Shown here in pieces: positions 17,003 through 24,906 of a stretch of DNA of 35,917 nt; position 1 is the stretch's first letter; each line of letters starts with the position of its first letter. Origin of the DNA: Polynucleobacter meluiroseus (GTDB taxonomy: Bacteria > Pseudomonadota > Gammaproteobacteria > Burkholderiales > Burkholderiaceae); NCBI GenBank assembly GCA_945901245.1, contig CAMDKY010000017.1, forward strand, positions 1 through 35,917, in the 5' to 3' direction. A model generated the notes under the pieces. It had not been told where the DNA came from, made no database searches, and was given only the letters and a program-made list of their open reading frames with translations. Position numbers and translations under genes: made by a program.

Positions 17003-19336
17003 ATGTCTCATGATTTTGATCCAATTACCAATGAATCTAACAATGAACACTTTCAAGATGTTCTTGCTCGTGCCTTAGGCAATCCATCCCGTCGCTCTAT
17101 GTTAAAGGGCAGCGCGGGCTTAGCTGCTATGCTTGCTCTTCCGATGTTGCCGGGCTGCGGTGGCGGTAGTGACACTGCGAGCACTGGCGTTGCTAGTACC
17201 GCCGCTGGCGCGTCTTCAATACCCGCTTTGCCGACCGATAGCACACTGAAATTTACTGCCGTCCAAAATAACATCTTGGATCAGATCACTCTGCCGCCTG
17301 GATACAACGTACAACTATTGCACGCTACTGGCGATACACTGGGCTCTGGAGCAACTGCTTATACCAACATGGGTACTGAAACTGGGGAGAGCTGGGCTCA
17401 GCGTGTGGGCGACCATCACGATGGCATGGAGCTTTTCTATATTGATTCTAGTGGCAAAACCCAATACATGCCTACGAGCAAAGCGGTGCTCGCGGTGAAC
17501 CATGAAAGCTCTGCCGATTCACATTTTTTGATGCCAACCGGCCAAACCTCAGGTACTGTTAAAGGTAAAAAGTTTAGTCAATTTGGTGGTTATGACGGTC
17601 TTGTGCGTCCTGGCGACGAAGTGCTCAAAGAGATTAACTTGCACGGTATCTCAGTTGTCGAGTTGACATTGGATGCCAACGGTAAGCCCACAGGTTATAA
17701 CCCCACATCTTCGTTGAACCGCCGTGTCACAGCGCAAACTCCAGCAGAAGTGCATGGTCCTGCTGCGCATTTATCCGACCTGAGAGATCTGATGGTCACT
17801 CGATTCAGTCCCACTGGCGCTACTGTGCGAGGCACACTGAACAACTGCGGTCATGGTCCAACCCCATGGGGCACTTATATGGGCTGCGAAGAGAATTGGG
17901 CTTTTTACTTCAACGTTGCCGCTGGCGGAAAAGCGCCGACGGATACCAAAATGTTGGCATCCCGCCAACGTTACGGCCTTGCAGCAGCACCCTTTGTGGC
18001 TAGGAGCACAACGTGGCCAGCACTGGCAATTGGCCAAGGCTGGTATACACCAACTGACTTGCCTGACACTGACTTTCGTTTTAGCCGCTGGAATACTGAA
18101 GCAAGTGGCGCTTCTGCACGCGAGGACTTCCGCAACGAACCCAACACATTTGGCTACAACGTTGAAATAGACCCGGCCAACCCTGCATCCGTTCCTGCCA
18201 AGCGCATGGCCATGGGCCGTTTTGCTCACGAAGCGGCTGTCTGTAGTTTGCCCGTTGTAGGCAGTCCTTTAGCCTTCTACATGGGTTGCGACAGTCGGAA
18301 TGAGTACATCTACAAATTTGTGACCACCGCAACCTGGAGTGCTGCTGACATCGGAGGCGGTATGGCGGCGGGTAATAAATACTTGAATGAAGGTAAGTTG
18401 TATGCGGCCAAATTCAACGATGATGGTACAGGCCAATGGTTAGAACTGAATATCAGTAACCCCGCCATCAAAAACTATTCCAAATTTGCGTTTGCTAACC
18501 AGGCTGAAGTCTTAGTGCACACCCGCTTGGCCGCAGATGCCGCGGGCGCGACACCTATGGACCGCCCAGAGTGGGGCGCTGTCAATCCTGCTAATGGCGA
18601 GGTTTACTTTACGATGACCAACAACACCGTTGCCAATAGGACGCCAGTCTCAACTAATGCGGTTAATCCACGTGCTTATGCTGATCTAGACGGCAAAATG
18701 GGTACCGGCAACCCCAACGGTCATATCGTCCGCTTCAAAGAAAGCGGCAATCTCTCCACAGCCACGACGTTTACATGGGATATTTTCGTGTTTGGTGCTG
18801 AGGATGATTCTGCGGCTGATGTCAATATCTCCAAATTGTCCCGTAACAACAGTTTTTCCTCACCCGACGGTTTGTGGTTTAGCAAAAGTACCAACATTTG
18901 CTGGATTCAAACAGACGATAGCGCCTTTACGGATGAAGCCAACTGCATGTTACTGGCAGCAGTTCCAGGTAAGGTAGGCGATGGTGGTCAGTTTATGGTG
19001 GCAAACACGATGACAACTCCTACACCTTCTACAGCCGCCCAAAAAACCTTTGTAGGCGGTATTTTGGGTGAGTCTCGTCTGCGTCGTTTTTTAGTGGCAC
19101 CAAAAGGCGCGGAAGTTACCGGTTTAACCGAGACAGCAGATGGAAAAACCTTGTTTGTTAACATCCAGCATCCCGGTGAGGACACTGCCGCACTTGGAAC
19201 CTCCTCGGACTTTACATATCAAAGTCAATGGCCCAGCAACGGCGGCGGCATACCTGCTAAGTATGGAGCAGGTAAACGCCCACGCTCCGCTACCTTGATG
19301 ATCACTAAAGCGGATGGTGGGAAGATTGGTATGTAA
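17003..19336 (+). CDS. phoX: PhoX-family alkaline phosphatase, Tat-exported
   Basis: This 777-residue protein belongs to the PhoX (DUF839) family of Ca/Fe-dependent phosphatases that release phosphate from organic esters outside the cytoplasm. The start MSHDFDPITN fits the family; the frame is open upstream only through the 7-mer repeat. A twin-arginine signal SRRSMLKGSAG is followed by a hydrophobic run and LPGCGGG, which could be a lipobox. Family stretches are NCGHGPTPWGTYMGCEEN, GRFAHEAAVC, PEWGAVNPANGEVYFTMTNN, NPNGHIVRF and SPDGLWF. The Glu-rich CEEN and FAHEAA segments lie where metal ligands sit in PhoX. It is flanked by the intact and decayed ends of the L2HGDH-like gene and ends at a strong terminator. 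No Pho box could be supported. Confidence 0.88.
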   Translation: MSHDFDPITNESNNEHFQDVLARALGNPSRRSMLKGSAGLAAMLALPMLPGCGGGSDTASTGVASTAAGASSIPALPTDSTLKFTAVQNNILDQITLPPGYNVQLLHATGDTLGSGATAYTNMGTETGESWAQRVGDHHDGMELFYIDSSGKTQYMPTSKAVLAVNHESSADSHFLMPTGQTSGTVKGKKFSQFGGYDGLVRPGDEVLKEINLHGISVVELTLDANGKPTGYNPTSSLNRRVTAQTPAEVHGPAAHLSDLRDLMVTRFSPTGATVRGTLNNCGHGPTPWGTYMGCEENWAFYFNVAAGGKAPTDTKMLASRQRYGLAAAPFVARSTTWPALAIGQGWYTPTDLPDTDFRFSRWNTEASGASAREDFRNEPNTFGYNVEIDPANPASVPAKRMAMGRFAHEAAVCSLPVVGSPLAFYMGCDSRNEYIYKFVTTATWSAADIGGGMAAGNKYLNEGKLYAAKFNDDGTGQWLELNISNPAIKNYSKFAFANQAEVLVHTRLAADAAGATPMDRPEWGAVNPANGEVYFTMTNNTVANRTPVSTNAVNPRAYADLDGKMGTGNPNGHIVRFKESGNLSTATTFTWDIFVFGAEDDSAADVNISKLSRNNSFSSPDGLWFSKSTNICWIQTDDSAFTDEANCMLLAAVPGKVGDGGQFMVANTMTTPTPSTAAQKTFVGGILGESRLRRFLVAPKGAEVTGLTETADGKTLFVNIQHPGEDTAALGTSSDFTYQSQWPSNGGGIPAKYGAGKRPRSATLMITKADGGKIGM

Positions 19337-19344
19337 GGGATTGT

Positions 19345-19372
19345 CTTTTTAAGCGAACTGTTCCTTAAAAAG
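19345..19372. other. Hairpin just after phoX
   Basis: CTTTTTAAG (19345-19353) and CTTAAAAAG (19364-19372) form a perfect 9-bp stem with a 10-base loop, 8 bases past the phoX stop. It is A/T-rich and lacks a T tract, so it may protect the mRNA 3' end rather than terminate. Confidence 0.5.
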
Positions 19373-19380
19373 TGCTTGTG

Positions 19381-19418
19381 ATGAAGGCTAAGATTTAGTT
19401 CTTAGCCTTCATTTTTTT
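19381..19418 (+). terminator. Strong rho-independent terminator of phoX
   Basis: ATGAAGGCTAAGA (19381-19393) and TCTTAGCCTTCAT (19400-19412) form a perfect 13-bp stem with a 6-base loop, followed by seven T (19412-19418). Confidence 0.93.
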
Positions 19419-19536
19419 GCCCGTTATTTTTTAGATAGTGCTCCAAAAAACTGGATAAATACTCCCCTAACCGCTTTCATTAGAGTCAGTTTTAGTTCAA
19501 GGCGTTAATCTAAGCTTGCTCCTTTAGGGCAGGCGT

Positions 19537-19665
19537 TTTGTGTTTGATGGCCCGAGCACGCATGGCCTGGCAGGTTAATATTAGCTCTAAGGGTTTGAAT
19601 CGCCGGTTCTGACCTCATCCTTAACGATTACAACGCACCAGGATGGCCTGATGCATGCAGAGTAA
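19537..19665 (+). pseudogene. Decayed copy of the 3' end of the L2HGDH-like oxidoreductase gene
   Basis: The frame starting at 19537 reads FVFDGPSTHGLAG, then stop-Y-stop-L-stop, then GFESPVLTSSLTITTHQDGL and MHAE before a final TAA. It aligns without gaps to codons 16321-16446 of the intact gene (FVFDGPSTHCLAG and onward); I count 97 identical bases of 126. Three in-frame stops replace Leu, Asn and Tyr codons. Many differences are synonymous third-base changes (for example GAG/GAA, TCA/TCG, TCT/TCC), which implies divergence as a working gene before decay. Similarity fades upstream after a short gapped stretch and there is no start. This is a relic, not a gene. Confidence 0.88.
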
Positions 19666-19705
19666 GACTAGGAGGACTTCTTTAGGCTCAAGCTATGAAC
19701 TTCTT

Positions 19706-19711
19706 TATAAT
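19706..19711 (+). promoter_or_regulatory. -10 box for tRNA-Ser(UGA)
   Basis: A perfect TATAAT lies 17 bases before the tRNA 5' end, in a spacing that gives a short leader. No clear -35 hexamer is seen. Confidence 0.45.
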
Positions 19712-19728
19712 TGAGGACGTTACAAAAA

Positions 19729-19818
19729 GGAAGCTTGGCAGAGCGGTTGAATGCACCAGTCTTGAAAACTGGCGAGGATGAAAGTCCTCCGTGAGTTCGA
19801 ATCTCACAGCTTCCGCCA
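19729..19818 (+). tRNA. tRNA-Ser (anticodon UGA)
   Basis: The acceptor arms GGAAGCT (19729-19735) and AGCTTCC (19808-19814) pair fully, followed by G and an encoded CCA (19816-19818). The anticodon stem CCAGT/ACTGG encloses CTTGAAA, giving anticodon TGA (reads UCA and other UCN codons). The long variable arm GAGGATGAAAGTCCTC and the T arm GTGAGTTCGAATCTCAC fit a class II serine tRNA of 90 bases. Confidence 0.95.
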
Positions 19819-19893
19819 CCCCTTTATGTTTGGGATGGCGATTCTTCTTGGTTGTTAGACTCTTTTACAGCCCCACATTAGGCTATCTTTATT

Positions 19894-20514
19894 TTGAAAC
19901 TACCCCGAATCCTATTCCTAGTAATTGCCTCAACCTTGATAGGCTGTCAATCCACAGGTCAAGACGGTAAGCCCCTCACTCAAGCGGAAGTTATTGCAAA
20001 GCGTTCTGAAACGCTTAAGATGGCTGAGTCTGGGCTAGCTGCTTTTTATAAGCAAAATCCAGCCGCCCAAAAAGAGATCGAAGCTGCGCCAGGTTATGCC
20101 GTAGTCAGCACAACCAATGTCAATGTGGTTTTACTGGTGGTGGCGCGCGGCGAAGGCGTGTTGTACGACAAGCGCCATAACGGACCGGTCTTTCTAAAAA
20201 GCTATAAAACAGGCGAAGGTTTGGGTGCGGGCTATCAAGATCAATACCAAATTATTGTGTTTAAAACCACCTCCGCAATCGATCAATTTTTATTGACATC
20301 AATTGATGGTCAACGTGGCGGTTTAGACGTGGACGCCAATTTTTCGGCCGGCTCAGGCGGCACTATCCGTTCATTCAATCCCAATATCACTTTTTATACG
20401 GTCGGTTTATCAGGCTATGACTTGCAAGCGAATTACGGTGGTACGCTTTACTTGGTAGATGAGCAGTTAAACGATGCCGCTACCCTAAGCAGCTTGCCCA
20501 AAAAAGCCAAGTAA
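19894..20514 (+). CDS. Predicted lipoprotein with SYLF (Ysc84-like) domain
   Basis: The 206-residue frame starts with TTG at 19894; no ATG or GTG lies near in frame. The signal peptide has KLPR, a hydrophobic run and the lipobox LIGC, so the protein is probably lipid-anchored. The rest resembles the SYLF lipid-binding domain: AAPGYAVVSTTNVNVVLLVV, GEGVLYDKR and GLGAGYQDQYQIIVF follow the family's rhythm of Gly-rich strands, then AIDQFL. The SYLF domain binds phosphoinositides in eukaryotes; its bacterial role is poorly known. It is followed 57 bases later by the sensor kinase in the same direction, but a shared function is only a guess. Weak ribosome binding signals make the start uncertain. 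Confidence 0.65.
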   Translation: MKLPRILFLVIASTLIGCQSTGQDGKPLTQAEVIAKRSETLKMAESGLAAFYKQNPAAQKEIEAAPGYAVVSTTNVNVVLLVVARGEGVLYDKRHNGPVFLKSYKTGEGLGAGYQDQYQIIVFKTTSAIDQFLLTSIDGQRGGLDVDANFSAGSGGTIRSFNPNITFYTVGLSGYDLQANYGGTLYLVDEQLNDAATLSSLPKKAK

Positions 20515-20571
20515 TCATCCGGCAGAGCGCTACTGTGTTGCGTTGCTCTAAAAACTTCTCCTAACCGGTTT

Positions 20572-22044
20572 ATGAACAACTTAAACCAAATCTTCTATTT
20601 AATGTTTGCCGTATTTGCACTGGGCATTGCCCTGAATGCGTATGCCGACTTTCATAATCAAAAGATCCGATCCGATGTCAAGGTGTATTGGATTGTGGCA
20701 ATGACCTTAATCGTGATTTCCAGTTTGAGTTATGCGCTCGGCTCGTTTGGTTTACCTTTATTCCTATTTTTTGGCAGTGCTTTTTTAGCCTCCTCTTTAC
20801 TGTCAGCAGGTTATCTATTTCGCAGCATTAGTCGTCCCCTAACGCGTCAATGGGTTTTGGCAAGTGCCTGCTTGGTTTTTGTGTTTATTGCTGTCTTAGG
20901 CTATCTGCTTGCCGTCCAGGCCCCTTACCTTTACCGATTGTTGACGGTCTCGTTTCTATTACTCGGACTGACTGTGTGGCAAATTTGGGAGATTCGCGAA
21001 GCTAAAAAAGTCGACTCATCGATTCACTTGCGCTTCATACAGTATCTCTTGTTTGGCTTAATTGTACTCATCGTATTTCGCATCATCACGGCGACTGATC
21101 CAAGATACGATGGCGTTAACTACCTTTTTGAAGAGACCTCGGCAGCATTGTTTGTGCGCCTCACATTGTCTGCTTCGTATCTATTACTTTTTTTCTTCAT
21201 TAACAACTATTTTTATGACAAGTTATTGGTGGGCGAGCGCAATGCCCTTGCCCAACTCAGTGAGAAAAAAACAGAGTTGCAGAACACCGTAAAAGAGAAT
21301 GAACAAATCAAGAATTTATTGTCAGAGCGCGAGTCTTTGATTAAGTCTTTGATGCGCTCCAATAAAACAGCTGCCACGGGCGCTCTATCGGCCTCGATTG
21401 CCCACGAATTAAACCAGCCCCTGGGCGCATCCAATCTCAATATCCAGTTTCTGAAGCATAAGCTGGACCAGGGCGAACTCAGCCTTGAGTTGCAGAAGGA
21501 ATTATTTACTGCACTAGAGAATGACAACAAGCGGGCAAGCTCGATTGTGCGATCCTTGCGCTCGATTTTTACTGATGAAAAAGTAGCCGTAGAGTGCGCG
21601 AATTTAACCACGCTAATTGAGTCGATCTTAGTGATTGTTCAGCCAGAATTGCGTTCTAAGCAAATTCAATTGCAGCTTGATTTGCCAGCAGCATTACACG
21701 CACCTGTTCGTCAGACAGAAATCCAGCAAGTTATTTTGAATTTGGTGAATAACGCAATTCAGTCCTTGGAGGCCTCGGACCGCCTCGATAAGCGTATTTC
21801 AATTAAAGGTACTAGTAACATCCACTGCATTCAGATTGCCATCACCGATAATGGTGCCGGAGTTAGTCCGGATATTCAGGCCGATTTGTTTACGATCTTA
21901 AGCAGTGCCAAGAAAACTGGAATGGGTTTGGGTTTGTGGTTATGCCAACATATTATTGCTCGGCACGGTGGGCGAATTTCGTATGAAGATGCACCGCAAG
22001 GTGGTGCGCGCTTTTGTATTGAATTGCCGCAAACTAGTTTTTAG
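20572..22044 (+). CDS. Membrane sensor histidine kinase with seven predicted membrane spans
   Basis: This 490-residue protein has about seven hydrophobic segments in residues 5-210, then a coiled coil (about 215-262, ERNALAQLSEKKTELQNTV). The HisKA phosphoacceptor region follows, with His278 in SIAHELNQPL, and then a HATPase domain with N box LNLVNNAIQSLEA, G1 box ITDNGAGVS and G2 box GMGLGLWLCQHI. All catalytic boxes are intact. The AHELNQPLGA pattern resembles FixL/DctB-type kinases. No response regulator gene is adjacent, so it is an orphan whose partner lies elsewhere. The membrane part does not match a sensor domain I can name, so the signal is unknown. The stop is 6 bases from the end of a convergent lipoprotein gene. 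Confidence 0.88.
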   Translation: MNNLNQIFYLMFAVFALGIALNAYADFHNQKIRSDVKVYWIVAMTLIVISSLSYALGSFGLPLFLFFGSAFLASSLLSAGYLFRSISRPLTRQWVLASACLVFVFIAVLGYLLAVQAPYLYRLLTVSFLLLGLTVWQIWEIREAKKVDSSIHLRFIQYLLFGLIVLIVFRIITATDPRYDGVNYLFEETSAALFVRLTLSASYLLLFFFINNYFYDKLLVGERNALAQLSEKKTELQNTVKENEQIKNLLSERESLIKSLMRSNKTAATGALSASIAHELNQPLGASNLNIQFLKHKLDQGELSLELQKELFTALENDNKRASSIVRSLRSIFTDEKVAVECANLTTLIESILVIVQPELRSKQIQLQLDLPAALHAPVRQTEIQQVILNLVNNAIQSLEASDRLDKRISIKGTSNIHCIQIAITDNGAGVSPDIQADLFTILSSAKKTGMGLGLWLCQHIIARHGGRISYEDAPQGGARFCIELPQTSF

Positions 22045-22050
22045 TAGTAC

Positions 22051-22317
22051 TTAGTCTCTGCACATATACAGGTTTGTAATCGGAAAGCGGTCATTCACGG
22101 TAGTGCGCGATTCTACAAAGACGGCGCGGCGCTTACCCTTCTTCTTACACTCGGCTTCAGCAACTGCCTGCGTTTCACTTTCTTTTGCTGATTTAACCGT
22201 ATGTACTCCAACGAGGCCGTCCGACTGTGTATATGCGCGCAGATCGTAAACGGACGTGCCGCAGCCCACAAGAATACTTGCCAGGAGACAAACAAAAAGT
22301 GTGTATTGAGTTCGCAT
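22051..22317 (-). CDS. Small predicted lipoprotein of unknown function
   Basis: From the ATG at 22317 this gives 88 residues beginning MRTQYTLFVCLLASILVGCG, a signal peptide with lipobox LVGC. AAGG lies 11 bases upstream on the reverse strand. An upstream ATG at 22356 would overlap hemW by 26 bases and put a non-signal stretch first, so the shorter start is preferred. The mature part has a charged Lys/Glu-rich centre (ESETQAVAEAECKKKGKRRA) and two cysteines. It sits right after hemW and probably belongs to the rph-rdgB-hemW transcript, facing the sensor kinase gene. No function is recognisable. Confidence 0.6.
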   Translation of the reverse strand: MRTQYTLFVCLLASILVGCGTSVYDLRAYTQSDGLVGVHTVKSAKESETQAVAEAECKKKGKRRAVFVESRTTVNDRFPITNLYMCRD

Positions 22318-22330
22318 TGATTTTGTTGCC

Positions 22331-23497
22331 TTATAAAAAAAGTGCCTGCAAGTCATTCAGATAACGCAGCCCCAATGCCGTCGGTTTTAATACGGCGGGG
22401 TTTTCATCGAGCAAGCCCTTTTTGGTAGCGGCTTGGAGTGCGGGCGCTATTGAGTGAAGTGTTAAGCCGGTACGTTCACTAAAGCTAGCTGTACTAACGC
22501 CTTGACTTAAGCGCAGCGCATTAAGCATGAATTCAAAAGGGAGATCGCTAGGTGCTACGGTCTTGGATTCGATCAAGGCATCGCCACGCGCTTCCATCTG
22601 CTGCATATAGCTTTCGGGGTGACGCTCCCGCACCTGACGGGTAATTTGATCCGATAAAGAGATTTTGCCGTGGGCGCCAGCACCGATTCCGATGTAGTCG
22701 CCAAAACGCCAGTAGTTGAGGTTATGTTTGCATTCCCGTTGGGGTTTGCAATATGCAGAAACCTCGTAACGCTCATACCCGCCAGCATCGAGCATGGCCA
22801 GATTTTGTTCAAACATCGCATCGCTGGTGTCGTCACTGGGTAGCGTGGGTGGATGCGCAGCAAAGAGGGTATTCGGCTCTAAAGTGAGGTGATACATCGA
22901 CAGGTGACTTGTCCCAAACGACAGTGCCGTCCTTAGGTCTGCGGCCGCGTCAGCCAAGCTCTGCTCTGGCAAGGCATACATTAAATCGAGGTTGATTGAC
23001 TGAATATAACGCGATGCAATCTCGATTGCACGCTTTGCTTCATCACCGCTATGAATGCGCCCTAAAGCCTTCAGGTGTTCATTATTAAAACTTTGAATGC
23101 CCAGCGAGACGCGATTAATACCGCAGTCGGCAAAGCCCGCTAATTTATCAGCCTCAACCGATCCGGGATTCGCTTCCATGGTGATTTCAGCATCGGCTTC
23201 GAGCGGTAGAAGACCTCGAACCGACGATAGGAGTTGATTCATCCCCTTTGCTGAAAGCAAACTCGGAGTGCCTCCGCCAATAAAAATGGTATGGACCTTG
23301 CGGCCCCAAACGCGTGGCAATTCGGTTTGCAGGTCTGCCAGTAAGGCGTTTATATAACGCACCTCATCAAAGCCAGTGGACTTAACTTGATGGGAATTGA
23401 AATCACAGTAAGGGCATTTCTTTTCGCACCACGGAAAATGAATGTACAAGGAGAGTGGAGGCAGAGTGCTTAATTGCACCCGATCAGGTGATTTCAT
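22331..23497 (-). CDS. hemW: Radical SAM heme chaperone HemW
   Basis: This 388-residue protein has the radical SAM motif at Cys24-x3-Cys28-x2-Cys31 in WCEKKCPYCDF, followed by NSH as in HemW. GGGTPSLL, EANPGSVEADKL and NRVSLGIQSF are family stretches, and the C-terminal HemW domain (LPFEFMLNALRL) is complete. HemW binds heme and [4Fe-4S] and inserts heme into respiratory enzymes. It is not the coproporphyrinogen dehydrogenase HemN, which is longer and lacks this Cys-Asp-Phe-Asn-Ser-His run. Its ATG overlaps the rdgB stop by 4 bases (ATGA), showing translational coupling in the rph-rdgB-hemW operon. Confidence 0.94.
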   Translation of the reverse strand: MKSPDRVQLSTLPPLSLYIHFPWCEKKCPYCDFNSHQVKSTGFDEVRYINALLADLQTELPRVWGRKVHTIFIGGGTPSLLSAKGMNQLLSSVRGLLPLEADAEITMEANPGSVEADKLAGFADCGINRVSLGIQSFNNEHLKALGRIHSGDEAKRAIEIASRYIQSINLDLMYALPEQSLADAAADLRTALSFGTSHLSMYHLTLEPNTLFAAHPPTLPSDDTSDAMFEQNLAMLDAGGYERYEVSAYCKPQRECKHNLNYWRFGDYIGIGAGAHGKISLSDQITRQVRERHPESYMQQMEARGDALIESKTVAPSDLPFEFMLNALRLSQGVSTASFSERTGLTLHSIAPALQAATKKGLLDENPAVLKPTALGLRYLNDLQALFL

Positions 23498-24087
23498 GGA
23501 CTGAGAAGATCTAGCAATTGACGCAAGGCTTGGCCGCGGTGGCTGATGTTATTTTTTTCAGCAGGATCCAATTCAGCGGCAGTTTTGCCGAGGGCTGGAA
23601 TAAAAAAATGCGGGTCATAGCCAAAGCCCGCTTCTCCGCGGGGCACATCAATCCATTCCCCATGCCATTGGGTTTGCACAATGACTGGCTCTGGATCCAA
23701 TGCATGCCGAATAAACACCAAAGCGCAGACGTAATGCGTGCGGCGATCTGCAATGCCGCGTAACTCAGCAATCACCTTGGCATTGTTCTGGGCATCATTT
23801 ACTTCTTCTCCCGCATAGCGTGCCGATCGAACGCCAGGCCTGCCATCCAGCGCAGCAATACAGATGCCAGAGTCATCGGCCAGTGCCGGTAAATTACCCT
23901 CCTTGCTCGCATGCCGGGCTTTAGTCAGCGCATTTTCTACAAAGGTGAAGTAAGGCTCTTCGGCGGCGGCAATTCCTAAATCGCCTTGGGGAATGATGGC
24001 GATGCCCAGGGGCGCAAATAGGGCAGTAAATTCCCGTACTTTGCCAGCACTATTCGAGGCTAAAACCAGTTGCTTCAAATCAGTCAT
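23494..24087 (-). CDS. rdgB: XTP/dITP diphosphatase (house-cleaning NTPase)
   Basis: This 197-residue Ham1/RdgB protein hydrolyses XTP, ITP and dITP to monophosphates, keeping deaminated purines out of DNA and RNA. The N-terminal substrate loop LASNSAGKVREF, the metal-binding region LADDSGICIAALDGRPGV with ARYAGE, and the C-terminal GFGYDPHFF and NISHRGQALR are all present. I chose the ATG at 24087 (MTDLKQLVLASN) because it puts the substrate loop at the usual place and leaves 31 bases after the rph stop. A longer frame from 24135 would overlap rph. Confidence 0.94.
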   Translation of the reverse strand: MTDLKQLVLASNSAGKVREFTALFAPLGIAIIPQGDLGIAAAEEPYFTFVENALTKARHASKEGNLPALADDSGICIAALDGRPGVRSARYAGEEVNDAQNNAKVIAELRGIADRRTHYVCALVFIRHALDPEPVIVQTQWHGEWIDVPRGEAGFGYDPHFFIPALGKTAAELDPAEKNNISHRGQALRQLLDLLSP

Positions 24088-24118
24088 GAGTGCTGTATGA
24101 GTAACGCTGCTTTTGGAT

Positions 24119-24859
24119 TCATGCCTTGCCGACATTGGCCTGCAATTTGCTTAGCTCATGAATACCATGCTCGGCCAGGTCCAGTAGCTCGGCTAATTCG
24201 GCGCGAGAAAACGCAGGACCTTCGGCAGTGCCCTGCAATTCAATCATGCCGCCGCTACCGGTCATCACCACATTCATATCGGTATCGCAAGTGGAGTCTT
24301 CGGCGTAATCTAAATCCAGTACCGGAGTGCCCTGATAAATGCCCACCGAAATCGCGGCCACACTATCGGTGATGGGATCTTTACCAATCACGCCTTTTTC
24401 GAGCAAGGTGTTGACAGCATCGCGGGCCGCAACATAAGCGCCAGTGATGGCTGCGGTACGCGTGCCCCCATCGGCTTGTAATACATCGCAATCCAAGTGA
24501 ATCGTACGCTCACCCAAGACGCTGAGATTAAATACGCTGCGCATGGCTCGGCCAATCAAGCGCTGGATTTCTTGGGTACGCCCACTTTGCTTGCCCCGGG
24601 CCGCTTCCCGATCGCTGCGGGTGTGGGTTGAGCGGGGTAACATGCCGTATTCCGCCGTAACCCAACCTTCGCCAGAGCCTTTTTTGTGGGGTGGAACCCG
24701 TTCTAAGATGCTGGCCGTGCATAGCACCTTGGTATCGCCAAAGGCAATCAGTACCGATCCCTCAGCGTGCTTGGTATAGCCGCGGGTAATCGTGACGGGG
24801 CGGAGTTGCTTTGGATTGCGCTGGCTAGGGCGCTGAATTGGGGAGGCGGGTGTACTCAT
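24119..24859 (-). CDS. rph: Ribonuclease PH
   Basis: This 246-residue phosphate-dependent 3'-5' exoribonuclease trims tRNA 3' ends and acts on structured RNA. Family stretches are [37 protein letters not shown] with the phosphate-binding Arg run [44 protein letters not shown] and [14 protein letters not shown]. Length is normal, in contrast to the truncated Rph of some E. coli K-12 strains. The ATG at 24859 ([11 protein letters not shown]) is preferred; the frame stays open another 79 codons upstream but there it overlaps yicC on the other strand. It leads the rph-rdgB-hemW operon and diverges from yicC across 47 bases. Confidence 0.95.
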   Translation of the reverse strand: MSTPASPIQRPSQRNPKQLRPVTITRGYTKHAEGSVLIAFGDTKVLCTASILERVPPHKKGSGEGWVTAEYGMLPRSTHTRSDREAARGKQSGRTQEIQRLIGRAMRSVFNLSVLGERTIHLDCDVLQADGGTRTAAITGAYVAARDAVNTLLEKGVIGKDPITDSVAAISVGIYQGTPVLDLDYAEDSTCDTDMNVVMTGSGGMIELQGTAEGPAFSRAELAELLDLAEHGIHELSKLQANVGKA

Positions 24860-24906
24860 GGTGAATTTGATCCTAATTAGAGGAAAAGGCAATCTACAAT
24901 GTTCAT

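Larger units (their letters stand above)
19337..19728. other. Non-coding region between phoX and tRNA-Ser(UGA)
   Basis: These 392 bases hold the two phoX hairpins, about 110 bases with nothing recognised (19419-19536), the decayed oxidoreductase fragment (19537-19665) and the tRNA promoter. There is no intact gene. Confidence 0.7.

Noticed and set aside
19780..19818. tRNA-Ser(UGA) 3' end as an integration attachment site for the phoX segment
   Set aside because: No second copy of the tRNA 3' end was found to the left, and there is no integrase gene; the duplicated sequence is the oxidoreductase end instead.
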